A stretch of 64,000 bases of DNA from Endozoicomonas_A sp049275935 (lineage in GTDB: Bacteria > Pseudomonadota > Gammaproteobacteria > Pseudomonadales > Endozoicomonadaceae). The DNA is taken from assembly GCF_049275935.1 (NCBI RefSeq), contig NZ_CP184830.1, forward strand, positions 4,526,001 through 4,590,000, read 5' to 3'. Position 1 is the first letter of the stretch, and the number at the start of each line of letters is the position of its first letter. Position numbers and translations under genes: made by a program. Below, one piece after another: positions 26,701-36,700 of this stretch. The notes beneath the pieces are model-generated. The model was not told the origin of the DNA. It did not search any database and was given only the letters and a program-made list of their open reading frames with translations.

Positions 26701-29700
26701 GGAGGCTGCCGGAGTGCGCCTGCACATGCCTGAAGACGCCGACTCTGGCTATCTTTGCCTTTACTTCTGCCTTTTCCAGCGCTCGCTTCTCGCCTGCAGG
26801 GCGGATCAAATGGAAACCGGAGTTCAGCCGCTGGATACCACCGGGGCGATTCACGTCGGTGCTGAAGTAATACAGTTTGCCGGAGTGCCGACTGAACAAA
26901 ATGTAGTAAACAGTCTGGCCCCGAACCACCACCTTGTGGACCGGCAGGTGCTCTTCACGCAGTGCCCTGCGGACACGCTCATTGATCGTCCGTAAACGGC
27001 TTCCGTCGTTTCTATTGTTTGGCATGTCGCCATCCAGCAGGCTGCTCAGGAAGGTAATATAGTTTCGGGTGGCGTCGTCATAAAAACCGGTTCTAAGAAG
27101 ACGGCGGCTGCCGTAGCTATCGACATCCTGCAAGGGAATCAGCCCATGGTCGGATGTCGTTGTGTCAGATGCCACTGCAGGTGGGGTAGGGGGTACACTG
27201 AGCTGGCCATCCAGGGTTTCTGCCGCAATCACCTGGTGAGCCAGCTGACCGGACGGGCTGGCCGTCAACAGGTAATAATAGGGGGCATCAAATACCAGCA
27301 ATTGTGACTCATCTTTGTTCGGCATTATCTTTGAGACATGGCGGCCAAACAAGCTGGCATTCAACTGGAAGTGCGAGATTTCCCGGGTCAGTACCTCCTT
27401 ATTCTGGAATAACACCTTGCCGTTGGCGGAGTCGAAAAAATAGTAGCCGGTAGTCGGGTTCCCCTGGACCGGTTGCACCTGGACCGGTTGCACCTGGACC
27501 GGTTGCACCTGGACCGGTTGCACCTGGACCGGTTGCACCTGGACCGGTTGCACCTGGGCGCTGGCAGCAATGAGCCGGATTTCCTGATGGTTAAGGGTAT
27601 CGTACCAAAGCAGGACCCTGCCCAACTGATCCCAGTCTGCTTCGGCCAGTCCCAGCTTGCCAGGGAAGCAGCGGTAGGGTTTCTTGAGATACTCATTAAC
27701 CTGTCGGTCACAGTCCCGCTGGTGCTGTAACCAGGCTGGGTTCTGCCGATTATTGCTCTTGGGTAGTGGGTCAAGGGCACCGTTCATCGCCCACCGGTTC
27801 GGTATTTTGGGTGACCACCCGGATGTGGTTGTGGTCCACCGGTCCGGCGCTCTGTCCATACAGCGTGCACGGATCTGAGGTGAGAAGTCGCAGTCTTTCA
27901 GCTCCAGCGGCAGGAACCGGCTGGCCGCAGTGTAACGGCTCATGATTCTGTTCAGTTTCGACGCCCTTGATGGCCCGTCATTCAGTCCTCCATTGTCGTA
28001 CAAGCGCTGAATCACTTTGTGATCCAGCAGCCGCCACTCAAACTGTGCGTTGGGATCCCGGGCCACTACTTTATACGAGGGAGCCTGTTCATACCAGGAG
28101 TGTGGTCTTGGTTCAGGAAATCGGAAAAGGGTCTCACCCAGCTTGAAGTCCCGGTTATCTTCATAGGACAGGCTCACCCAGGACCGACAGTTTTGTACCT
28201 GGTCATCCCGCTCAGTAATGCAGGCATAGGGGAGCTTGCCGTCGTAGTTCAACACCCAGGTAGAGGCCGTCTGCCCCTGGGGGTGAAGGTGGATAGTGTG
28301 TTCACCGTTGGATATCAGGGCGTAGGTTTTGTTGGCCCCTTCAGGACTATACACGTCATACTTCAGAAGTCGGGAGAATGTCGATGAGACCTCGCGAAAG
28401 ACGACGACGTGATCCTTGTTATCGAGATACAGTCTGCTGGTTGACCGACGGTATTTCAAACTGTCGGTATGGGTGAACATCTGGCCAAGGTATTTATAGT
28501 CGTAGCTGATGTCATCACATGAGCCATGCCCGTCGCACTCGGTATACCGGGTGTCTTTCACTTTTTTCTGGTATAACCGTTTCAGCTTGCTGTCGCTGAC
28601 AGCATCCAGAAGTTTCGCACCGGGGGAACTGCTGTCTGGCGCACTCCCCAGAGAGGTCTGGTCCAAGGGACTGTAGAGGAGCTTGACCTCCCACGGGGGT
28701 ACAGAAGGCATTAAAATGACCTTTTTATCGCTCATCTGCCCCAGGTTGCGGAATACCCCGTCTGAGCATTGATACCCGGTTAAACGCGACTCCGTCCGGC
28801 ACAATGTCGCCAGGGCATCGTCGATCAGGTTAAAGGTGTCAGGGGAGTATTCGATCCGGTTGATGTCGCTGGCGCAGTGCCGTAAAGGAGCCTTGGGTAC
28901 ATAGGGTATCTTCTCACAGTTTTTCTGTTTCCAGTCGTCTTTTTTCCCGGCGATTAAGGTTGGCTTGAATGAATAGACGCCACCGTAGGTCAGGGTCTGT
29001 CTCACCAGGTTGATAGACCGGATGTTCAGGGGCAGGAGACTTTTGCCATCCTCGCTCATCAAGGCATTGAGGGTCTGCTTGTTGGCCAGGAAGCTTTTGG
29101 GGTCCAGCTGGGCGTGGATCAGGTCAAAGATTTTGGCAGCCTCACCCGAGGCATCCTGCAACTTTTTGTAGGCCAGCTTTTTTAACTTCCTTTTATAGTT
29201 CTCCTGAAAAATACCCCTGACGTAGTGCATGATCCCGTCAATAAATGCCCCGACTGGCCCGAGGAACTCTGAAATGACGGAGACATAGGTATCCACCCAC
29301 TCAAAGGTCACCATGGATTCCATGAGTTTCTTGACTTCCGGGTCCTCTTCGTTCTCGTACTCAATGAGGGTCAGGGTGAGACTGGCTCCCGGCACGGCGA
29401 GACCCAGTATGGGCACAAAACGACCGACTTTTTTACCCAGCCTGCCGACTTTTTTCAGACCGCCGGGCAACTTGCCCGACCCGGAAATATCGGGTAGCTT
29501 TGGTGGTTTCTGACCGGGGGGCAATGACGACCGGATGGCCGGGATGATCGTCTTGATCCCCTGTCGCCCGAGATTGATGATCTCAATCCCTTGCAATGCC
29601 ACAGCCGTATAAAAAAGCGTCTGGCGCCCGGTATAAATCTGCTGTTGGGTGTCCGTCATATTCTGAGACGGGGGATTTTTGTAATGGTGTCCCACAGGGG

Positions 29701-30214
29701 AAAGCCCTGCTATCAGGTCGTAAAGGCCTATAAAAGACCTGAGCTTTTCCAGTCCGTTGGTGGAAGATTTTTTTCCTTTGACCCGGAATCCCTGACGACC
29801 CGTCCCCTGGAGAAAGCCCCGGAAGCGATCAAAGGCACCGGAGGTAAACCGGATGTTCTTACGGGTCAGGGTATCGGGTTCCATAAAGTCCATGCGCCAG
29901 CCACGGCCATCCCGACGAAGGGTATCCAGTTGGGGAGCCATGCTGTCGGCGAGTGAGTGCCGGGCTTTAATGTCCCCCAGGGCGGTATCAAACTCCAGCA
30001 GCCGCTGCCTGAATTCGGCTCGTTCAGAGGCCACACTTGAGAGGCTGTCTTCAGTCCGGGGCGGCACCGGAACCGAAAGGTGGCTGGGCGGCAAATAGCG
30101 GAGCGGGGGATTTGAATCCGATGGCCGGGGCGACCTCAGCACAGTCTTTTTCGCCGGGAAGCAACCGGTACTCCGGTTGTCCGGTGCCCGGGGAGCGCAG
30201 CACAAGGCTTTCAA
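23759..30214 (-). CDS. G2 C-terminal fragment (translocation domain, RTX-like region, export tail)
   Basis: Open frame of 2151 codons. The first ~23 codons from the nominal ATG at 30214 are out of frame with the family and are not real toxin sequence; family sequence begins at KTVLRSPRPSD. No ribosome site is apparent, so expression would need internal initiation or slippage at the homopolymer. If made it keeps the export tail and would be a secreted, A-fragment-less protein. Confidence 0.5.
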   Translation of the reverse strand: MKALCCAPRAPDNRSTGCFPAKKTVLRSPRPSDSNPPLRYLPPSHLSVPVPPRTEDSLSSVASERAEFRQRLLEFDTALGDIKARHSLADSMAPQLDTLRRDGRGWRMDFMEPDTLTRKNIRFTSGAFDRFRGFLQGTGRQGFRVKGKKSSTNGLEKLRSFIGLYDLIAGLSPVGHHYKNPPSQNMTDTQQQIYTGRQTLFYTAVALQGIEIINLGRQGIKTIIPAIRSSLPPGQKPPKLPDISGSGKLPGGLKKVGRLGKKVGRFVPILGLAVPGASLTLTLIEYENEEDPEVKKLMESMVTFEWVDTYVSVISEFLGPVGAFIDGIMHYVRGIFQENYKRKLKKLAYKKLQDASGEAAKIFDLIHAQLDPKSFLANKQTLNALMSEDGKSLLPLNIRSINLVRQTLTYGGVYSFKPTLIAGKKDDWKQKNCEKIPYVPKAPLRHCASDINRIEYSPDTFNLIDDALATLCRTESRLTGYQCSDGVFRNLGQMSDKKVILMPSVPPWEVKLLYSPLDQTSLGSAPDSSSPGAKLLDAVSDSKLKRLYQKKVKDTRYTECDGHGSCDDISYDYKYLGQMFTHTDSLKYRRSTSRLYLDNKDHVVVFREVSSTFSRLLKYDVYSPEGANKTYALISNGEHTIHLHPQGQTASTWVLNYDGKLPYACITERDDQVQNCRSWVSLSYEDNRDFKLGETLFRFPEPRPHSWYEQAPSYKVVARDPNAQFEWRLLDHKVIQRLYDNGGLNDGPSRASKLNRIMSRYTAASRFLPLELKDCDFSPQIRARCMDRAPDRWTTTTSGWSPKIPNRWAMNGALDPLPKSNNRQNPAWLQHQRDCDRQVNEYLKKPYRCFPGKLGLAEADWDQLGRVLLWYDTLNHQEIRLIAASAQVQPVQVQPVQVQPVQVQPVQVQPVQVQPVQGNPTTGYYFFDSANGKVLFQNKEVLTREISHFQLNASLFGRHVSKIMPNKDESQLLVFDAPYYYLLTASPSGQLAHQVIAAETLDGQLSVPPTPPAVASDTTTSDHGLIPLQDVDSYGSRRLLRTGFYDDATRNYITFLSSLLDGDMPNNRNDGSRLRTINERVRRALREEHLPVHKVVVRGQTVYYILFSRHSGKLYYFSTDVNRPGGIQRLNSGFHLIRPAGEKRALEKAEVKAKIARVGVFRHVQAHSGSLLADTNGGYRLWIPDKAWDNTRVVSENLSVESGPFKNWQVEATGQIVAKSNDTLSVHQFTPQSGLMVDSLNLGKVVNLIFAKLTIEHPGTTWTTASARFFIRELKSLLRDRLKGAREGFSAKVGLVPLRPITAIIDHPLFSAIRQLDVWYYPDSDTLLAANTGDQFEVMVNDDGQLLALSDTRKEEAFEFFRQPDQGAKGHPFCGEAAAASLTGMPSEFDDQISVPCRYMAKRIDLRGSHHWEHGARAWRIQTPTAQYLANREHLALVALDLSLMGPRNTTGSLVYWTRQDFNQAMGSLPAGIRQKADTELIALTLRPGYSPTQVAWMDYRGRSPRKQRLLFGLPGKEHGVQQVIGSVRKFSLPPSTSTVVYNRNNQTLYRVTQKGYQSLGTFGRVAVMAEGLLLSGTPGADKIKLETLRLDTYYQEQEHQVAFVRNGTRQRFGIMVESQGGSDVIKLDETDLSFFARILIHPGLAEESITKHDRAQTRIELNVSAFLFLAWRRGQNLVLSNRFTTGDAEIEIQQVWARQHDQFLQPTTLVFNDLELSLSDLAARVTDSGQGVVLPLTVSSLVRKERLRFINATASNPLYIQQDQPVKIVTYQAMDGIKLTVEPLNATYVRRQVFITGTGQWGWEPGSVQVSGPKPDSGYQSWPFLPSVISSSAVGNRTARLWGNSRSNILYLGADARQWSLRGWGGHDLLLLGTPGNIAARPEVLANRGDQCDNRRLDTPGNSSLWQAILDWTRPLVGGVGNDVYDLRACRPARTIDSHGKHYVLLSSGSKADLRRLSGDNSTALFFTDLTPGQVAFSQCNPQNLTHNNHSLPLDSQTFRIINTRNNQTMALVKPEVLASLHFKGGQVSLNPMAVITRNDSTSAMDGSDGRENEAVTFLNKIIRRGQRLVNYLCSLAGGEKNNIGSESERPVGTSLNNTELYQHYQRLVQDLSALSGNYSVESPSFIPSANRGTIQSLTTPQPLATIGQS
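27464..27553 (-). repeat. 15-bp tandem repeat, six perfect copies, in G2
   Basis: The unit CTGGACCGGTTGCAC (plus strand) is repeated without error and encodes VQPVQ six times. G3 has two copies (37501-37530, with G for the last C), G4 one copy (47476-47490), G1 none. The length change is a multiple of three, so the frame is kept. Confidence 0.95.
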
Positions 30215-33200
30215 TCGCCGGGCGGTCCTTCGGCATCAGATGCTGGATATCTTTCACCAGTCGTTTGAAAACCTGGGGGCTGCCACTTCTGGGTTCGACA
30301 ATCAGCTTGCCGACCAGGGGTTTGCCATGGGTGGGCGAGCGGGTCATAAAGGTTTTCAGGGCGTTCAGGGCTGTGATTCCGCGGGACTGGTTGCTGCTGG
30401 CAAGATCGCTGACGGTCAGGGTGGCGATGTAGCGGTCCGGGGTAAAGTCGACCAGTGTCGTCAAAGCATGGGCAATCAGTCTGGCTGGCCGACCGAGAAC
30501 GGTGACGCGGTTGCCGTCTCCCCCGGCGATGGCCGACTGAACCCGGCCATCGGGTGTGAGCAGCACATAACCGGCAGCGGGGGTAGCTTTCAGCAACAGG
30601 GGCTGACCACTCAGGGTCCCGTCTTTTATCTGCTGTTGAGCGCGGGTAAACGAATCTTCGTACAGGGCAATGACCGAGTGCATGCCCCGGGCGTGAGCCA
30701 ATGCGTCCTTGCCTTCCAGGCGACGAAACCGGGTGAAAAAATTTTGCAGCCAGCGCTCAAATTCGTTGGCGGGTTTGATCAGGGCGATATCCGTTTTGTC
30801 TCTGCCGGCTTTAAGATGGAGCTGGGTTTTGAAGCCGGAAAGTAACCGGAGGGCATACGCCAGATTTTTGCGTTGAGCATTGCAGCTGTCGGCACCGGCT
30901 GATCTTCGAGGCCTGCGACAAGCCCCTTGTGGCGGGACCGGGAGAACATGTACGTTGTCGAAATCATTTTTGAATTCTGCGTTAATTTCGGCGGCACCTT
31001 TCGGCGTTTCAATATCGACATTGTGAATATAGTATGAGCCTTTCTGTACTTGGTTTTTGATGTTTTCGAAGGCCTTGGCCTTTGCTTCATTACTTTTGAA
31101 GTGTTCTATCTCCCGCTCAAGCTGATTCATGTGATCATTGGTAAAACGTCTTTCATAGCGCGCAAGCCACTCAGTGTAAGAGGAAGATTGCATCGCCATT
31201 TGGAGTGTTTCTCTCAAACGCCTGGTTTCTGTTTCATGCGGATGAATGAAAGCAGCATTTTCAGTCGGCGGTTGCTGCACTAATCCAAAATAGATCGCTG
31301 CCTGGAAATCTGTGTAGTATGAGTATTTGCTGGCATCTTTTCTATTGTCGATAAACTCACGGCGGCCTGTGGAAGTGGGCACTCTGTTTTCGGATCCGGC
31401 AGAGGCAGAACCATCCCGGTGTCTGTCACCGGCATACAACATTTCGACAAGGGCTGCAGCTGAATCCGTCACGAGTCTGGGATCGGTTGAACGCTGCGAA
31501 TTCTCAGCGACTACGGATTCGAACAACTGATCTGCGAACATGGATTCGGGAGTTTTAATGTCGGGTCTGGGATGAAACTCTTTATCAGGGTCAAGGGAGT
31601 CCAACCCGAACTTGGCTATGTAAGTAACGGTGTCGTCTTCATTCCGGGTAAAAACAATACGGTTGAGTTCAGGATCGGGCGCATCTCTTGAGGTTGACGG
31701 CCTGTTAGGATCACCACCGGTGGTTTGCCGTGGAACGCCTGCGGATAAGTATCCCCGAACTGCAACAGCAGAATTTGCACGGATACCTTTTTTGGCCAAT
31801 TCTCTCAGAACTTCAGGTACAATATAACCTTTCTGGCCAGCATCCAATACACCTTCAGAATCTGGAATGCCTTGTGCAGAGTTATCAAAAGAGAATGCTA
31901 TGTTTTGTACGGTGGTATTCTCGGGGATCACTGTTCTTAAGATTATTGATAGCCTTTGCACTAAGGATAGGGAGTGAATAGAATAAATGTTATCCGATTC
32001 GATATCAGGGAAATCAAGACTTCCAGTAATGAAGACTTTAGTGTCTTCGCCGATATTTTTGAATGGTGTTCCTAAAATTGTTTTAATTACTAGTCTTTGC
32101 CTTTTAACAGAATAAAAAAAGTCATACAAGACGTTCTTGTCTGCTGGAGTGCGAAACCTATAATATTTTCCATAACTCTGCCTTGCAGACTTTCCATCGT
32201 CCTTAGTCGGGGGCATATTAATCATTATGAACTTGTCGTATGGTCGCCTGTGCGCAGGATCTGGCAGGTCAGAATCAGAGTTCATGCTATAGAAGGGGTT
32301 TTGCTCTGAGAAGCTCTTAACTCGGGAGATTAAAGGTTCTTCTCCGTAATCGGTGCTTTCTATTCTTTCAAAAGCGTCATAACCTAGTTTAGCGAGAATC
32401 CGGTGGTCAAGATCCCCGTTATTATATGAAAGCTCCGCTAACATGATTGCAATTCCATTGATTTTTTTGTTGTCGGCAGGATCTTCATATTTAAAGAATT
32501 CATTCAAAGTCTTGTTTATCTCCGTTACGCGTCTTTCTTTGCTTATTTCATTATTATTTTTAAATTTTTCTAAAACACTATGGAAAAATGTGGCTTCCTG
32601 GATTACTTTGTTGATCAGTGGGTTATTTGGGAAAGCTTCCACCATCATTGGTTTGACTGAATCATCGAGGTGTCCAGCTCTAATCTCGTCTTTAGGAGGT
32701 ATACTTCTACCGAAAAATATTTTAGAATTACTAGCCCACTTCATATTTTGACGATTACTCAGTCTATGAAATAGATCGCTAATATTGGTTATTTCTACGG
32801 CAGCTCTAATTCGATTTAATTGTTCTTGTGGCAGGTTTATATCGTCTGTGTTGAAAAAACGGTCAGGATCAGGAATGATTCCACGTTTGAACATATGTTG
32901 CACAATAGCATGTATCTTAGCTCTTTCTAGCTGCTCTCTCTCACTACTGTCCAATCCCCCTTCCGACACAGGCGCGTGCGAAATGCCCATTTTTTCAAAG
33001 GGCGCAAGCCTCAGTGCTGGTAGCAGTCCTTTATCAAAATAGACCCCTCCATCAGAGAATAAATGAGAAAACCCTATAGTTCTTGCGGTTATCACAGTTT
33101 TTTTAAGGCTTAAGGTGTACTTAATATATTCACTGTGTTGTCGTTCAAAAGCAGAAGTATCTCCTCTAACATAAGCCCTGCTAATGGAATTTTGAATTTG

Positions 33201-33566
33201 ATTTAACACATTGATGGTTTTATTCCATTGGGTGGTAAACGACCTCTTTACACTGTCTGAAAAATCGGCTTTCATTATATCCAATCTTTCTACATCAACG
33301 TTTTCACCCATAAAAGTATCGATTTTTTGCCAGATACTACGCCTCAACCGCGCAATATCAGCGGGGTAATCTGTTTCAATCGTTTGTTGCATTCTCTCAG
33401 AATACAGCAACGAATATAAAATTCTTTTGTATATCAAGGCTTTGGGAGCCCATACATAGATGTCATGGTTCGGGTTCGCCCAGGCCCATATTGACAGCCA
33501 AATACGCTCCCAACCTTCAATAGCATCGACAATAGCAACATGTACCTTATTGGTTATAGATGGCAT
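30051..33566 (-). CDS. G2 N-terminal fragment (GT44-like, C80-like, furin-like loop, second C80-like)
   Basis: 1171 residues, ending in about 35 out-of-frame residues after LLPGEK. If translated it would contain the whole putative A fragment plus the second C80-like domain but no translocation domain and no C-terminal export tail, so it should be neither secreted by the type I system nor able to enter cells. It uses a good Shine-Dalgarno (AGGAG, 5 bases from ATG 33566). Confidence 0.75.
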   Translation of the reverse strand: MPSITNKVHVAIVDAIEGWERIWLSIWAWANPNHDIYVWAPKALIYKRILYSLLYSERMQQTIETDYPADIARLRRSIWQKIDTFMGENVDVERLDIMKADFSDSVKRSFTTQWNKTINVLNQIQNSISRAYVRGDTSAFERQHSEYIKYTLSLKKTVITARTIGFSHLFSDGGVYFDKGLLPALRLAPFEKMGISHAPVSEGGLDSSEREQLERAKIHAIVQHMFKRGIIPDPDRFFNTDDINLPQEQLNRIRAAVEITNISDLFHRLSNRQNMKWASNSKIFFGRSIPPKDEIRAGHLDDSVKPMMVEAFPNNPLINKVIQEATFFHSVLEKFKNNNEISKERRVTEINKTLNEFFKYEDPADNKKINGIAIMLAELSYNNGDLDHRILAKLGYDAFERIESTDYGEEPLISRVKSFSEQNPFYSMNSDSDLPDPAHRRPYDKFIMINMPPTKDDGKSARQSYGKYYRFRTPADKNVLYDFFYSVKRQRLVIKTILGTPFKNIGEDTKVFITGSLDFPDIESDNIYSIHSLSLVQRLSIILRTVIPENTTVQNIAFSFDNSAQGIPDSEGVLDAGQKGYIVPEVLRELAKKGIRANSAVAVRGYLSAGVPRQTTGGDPNRPSTSRDAPDPELNRIVFTRNEDDTVTYIAKFGLDSLDPDKEFHPRPDIKTPESMFADQLFESVVAENSQRSTDPRLVTDSAAALVEMLYAGDRHRDGSASAGSENRVPTSTGRREFIDNRKDASKYSYYTDFQAAIYFGLVQQPPTENAAFIHPHETETRRLRETLQMAMQSSSYTEWLARYERRFTNDHMNQLEREIEHFKSNEAKAKAFENIKNQVQKGSYYIHNVDIETPKGAAEINAEFKNDFDNVHVLPVPPQGACRRPRRSAGADSCNAQRKNLAYALRLLSGFKTQLHLKAGRDKTDIALIKPANEFERWLQNFFTRFRRLEGKDALAHARGMHSVIALYEDSFTRAQQQIKDGTLSGQPLLLKATPAAGYVLLTPDGRVQSAIAGGDGNRVTVLGRPARLIAHALTTLVDFTPDRYIATLTVSDLASSNQSRGITALNALKTFMTRSPTHGKPLVGKLIVEPRSGSPQVFKRLVKDIQHLMPKDRPAIESLVLRSPGTGQPEYRLLPGEKDCAEVAPAIGFKSPAPLFAAQPPFGSGAAPD

Positions 33567-33599
33567 GATAACTCCTGGTAGATTGAACTGCATGGTTTT

Positions 33600-33700
33600 C
33601 AGAGGGGGGTGATACTTGTCTTTTCACTGGCGTGCTCAGAGGACTTTAAATGCTCAAAGATTGCACCGTGCAGTGTAGTTCGTAATTGAGAAGGTGACCT
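33600..33700 (-). repeat. Intergenic repeat copy 3 (upstream of G2)
   Basis: The core GCAGTGTAGTTCGTAATT is at 33670-33687, preceded on the plus strand by GATACTTGTCTTTTCACTGG and a GTGCTCAGAG segment. On the minus strand the conserved reading is LRTTLHGAIFEHLKSSEHA, ending at a TGA before the G2 start. Confidence 0.6.
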
Positions 33701-33756
33701 TCTTTTCAGTTATATAAAATAAAAGTGTCGTATTAAATTTTAATGATAGGGAATTT

Positions 33757-36700
33757 TTAATGTTGTTCAGCCTTGACCATCGTCGTCAAATTTAGCGGAG
33801 TCGTCAGGTTCTGCATTATTCCCTTGATTTCCGATGGCATAAACGACGGGCTCTCGCTACTGTGATTGCCTGACAGGGCACTGAGGTCCTGAACCAGTCG
33901 CTGGTAGTGCTGGTAAAGTTCCGTATTATTCAGGCTTGTTCCTACTGGCCGCTCACTCTCCGACCCAATGTTGTTTTTCTCACCACCGGCCAGGCTGCAC
34001 AGGTAATTCACCAGCCGTTGCCCTCTGCGAATGATTTTGTTCAGAAAGGTCACGGCTTCATTCTCTCTCCCGTCACTGCCGTCCATGGCTGACGTACTGT
34101 CATTCCTGGTGATTACAGCCATGGGGTTCAGGCTGACTTGTCCACCTTTAAAGTGCAGACTGGCCAGCACCTCCGGTTTCACCAGCGCCATTGTCTGGTT
34201 GTTGCGGGTATTGATGATCCTGAAGGTTTGGCTCTCCAATGGCAGGGAAGCGCTGCTGCGGGTAAAGTTGCTGCTGCGGGTGAGATTGCTCTGCGCCTGC
34301 GGGTTACACTGGCTGAACGCCACCTGTTCCGGGGTCAGGTCGGTAAAGAACAGTGCGGTGCTGTTATCACCCGACAAACGTCGTAAATCCGCCTTAGACC
34401 CGGACGACAGTAGAACATAATGCTTGCCACGGCTGTCGATTGTGCGGGCTGGCCTGCACGCCCGCAGGTCATAGACGTCATTGCCAACACCGCCGACCAG
34501 CGGGCGGGTCCAGTCGAGAATGGCCTGCCAAAGGCTGCTGTTGCCGGGCGTATCCAGCCTCCGGTTGTCACACTGGTCGCCCCGGTTTGCCAGCACTTCT
34601 GGCCGTGCTGCGATGTTGCCTGAGGTTCCCAGCAGCAGCAGGTCATGACCGCCCCATCCACGGAGTGACCACTGTCGGGCGTCGGCGCCAAGGTACAGAA
34701 TATTACTGCGGCTATTGCCCCAGAGTCTCGCTGTCCTGTTACCGACGGCGGACGAGCTGATCACGGAGGGCAGAAACGGCCATGACTGGTAACCGCTGTC
34801 GGGTTTCGGCCCGCTCACCTGAACACTGCCCGGCTCCCAGCCCCACTGTCCTGTGCCGGTAATAAACACCTGACGTCTGACGTATGTGGCGTTCAGGGGT
34901 TCCAGTGTCAGTTTAATCCCGTCCATCGCCTGGTAGGTGACGATTTTTACCGGTTGGTCCTGCTGGATGTACAGGGGGTTGCTGGCTGTGGCGTTGATGA
35001 ATCGGAGGCGTTCCTTCCTGACGAGGCTGCTCACCGTGAGTGGCAGGACGACCCCCTGACCTGAGTCCGTCACCCGTGCTGCAAGGTCGGATAATGACAG
35101 CTCAAGGTCATTGAACACCAGCGTTGTGGGTTGCAGGAACTGGTCGTGCTGTCTGGCCCAGACCTGCTGAATCTCGATCTCGGCATCGCCGGTGGTAAAC
35201 CGGTTGGACAGCACCAGGTTCTGACCCCGGCGCCAGGCAAGGAAGAGGAAGGCCGATACATTCAGTTCAATGCGGGTTTGTGCCCTGTCGTGCTTGGTGA
35301 TGCTTTCTTCAGCCAGGCCGGGATGGATGAGGATTCGGGCAAAAAATGACAAGTCTGTCTCATCCAGTTTAATCACGTCGGACCCACCCTGGCTCTCCAC
35401 CATGATCCCGAACCGCTGTCGGGTACCGTTCCGGACAAAGGCCACCTGATGCTCTTGCTCTTGGTAGTAAGTGTCCAGCCGCAACGTTTCCAGTTTGATC
35501 TTGTCGGCTCCGGGGGTTCCTGACAGCAGCAGACCCTCGGCCATCACGGCGACCCTGCCAAAGGTGCCCAGTGATTGGTAACCCTTTTGGGTGACCCGGT
35601 ACAGCGTCTGGTTGTTCCGGTTATAAACGACCGTGCTCGTTGACGGAGGGAGCGAGAACTTCCGGACGCTGCCAATCACTTGCTGAACGCCGTGCTCCTT
35701 GCCAGGCAAACCGAACAACAGTCTTTGTTTACGGGGACTCCGGCCCCGGTAATCCATCCAGGCTACCTGGGTTGGGGAATAGCCAGGGCGCAGCGTGAGG
35801 GCGATCAGTTCGGTGTCAGCCTTCTGGCGTATGCCCGCTGGCAGAGATCCCATGGCCTGGTTAAAATCTTGCCGGGTCCAGTAGACCAGGCTGCCGGTGG
35901 TGTTTCTGGGTCCCATCAGGCTGAGGTCCAGCGCCACCAGGGCCAGATGCTCCCGGTTAGCCAGGTATTGGGCCGTCGGTGTCTGGATGCGCCACGCCCG
36001 GGCACCGTGTTCCCAGTGGTGGCTACCCCTCAAGTCGATACGCTTAGCCATGTAACGGCAGGGAACGGAGATTTGGTCATCGAACTCACTGGGCATCCCG
36101 GTCAGCGAAGCGGCGGCGGCCTCACCACAAAAGGGATGGCCTTTGGCGCCCTGATCAGGCTGTCGGAAAAACTCGAAAGCCTCCTCTTTGCGAGTGTCCG
36201 ACAGGGCGAGCAGTTGGCCGTCGTCGTTCACCATGACTTCAAACTGGTCACCGGTGTTGGCTGCCAGCAGGGTGTCGCTGTCCGGGTAGTACCAGACGTC
36301 CAGTTGCCTGATCGCGCTGAACAGGGGGTGGTCGATGATTGCGGTGATGGGTCTCAGCGGCACCAGCCCCACCTTGGCCGAGAACCCCTCCCGGGCCCCT
36401 TTCAGCCGGTCTCGCAGCAGACTCTTGAGCTCACGGATGAAAAAACGGGCACTGGCGGTGGTCCAGGTTGTACCGGGGTGTTCTATGGTCAGTTTGGCGA
36501 AGATCAGGTTGACTACCTTGCCCAGGTTCAGGCTGTCCACCATCAGGCCAGACTGGGGGGTGAACTGGTGCACACTCAGGGTATCGTTCGACTTGGCGAC
36601 GATCTGCCCGGTGGCTTCCACCTGCCAGTTCTTAAAAGGTCCTGACTCCACCGACAGGTTTTCGCTGACCACCCGGGTGTTATCCCAGGCCTTGTCCGGT

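Larger units (their letters stand above)
23759..33566 (-). pseudogene. G2: giant TcdB-like toxin gene broken by a +1 frameshift
   Basis: The same gene plan as G3, and nearly identical to it from about residue 610 to the C-terminus. One extra base in a run at 30147-30151 (five Ts on the plus strand; the G3 equivalent, 40124-40127, has four) shifts the frame after LLPGEK, between the second C80-like domain and the translocation domain. Conceptual repair gives about 3270 residues. The start is the ATG at 33566, preceded by CAGGAG then TTATC. The DXD position reads DKG (GGVYFDKGLLP), and the furin-like loop CRRPRRSAGADSC is at 30882-30920. A hexamer of a 15-bp repeat encodes VQPVQ six times. Both halves look otherwise intact, so decay is recent, or the base count is a sequencing error. 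Confidence 0.85.

Noticed and set aside
27464..27553. Regular short repeats considered as a CRISPR array
   Set aside because: The 15-bp units are contiguous with no spacers and encode VQPVQ in frame.
30051..30214. Overlap of two G2 frames considered as programmed frameshifting
   Set aside because: The run is only five bases, no stimulatory structure is evident, and the sister genes have an uninterrupted frame; mutation or sequencing error is simpler, though slippage is kept as an alternative in the findings.
35680..36645. Long plus-strand frames of ~321 codons opposite G3 and G2 (also 25646-26611), repeated in the same place
   Set aside because: They are antisense to well-supported toxin genes, lack ribosome sites and family features, and recur only because the underlying DNA is duplicated.
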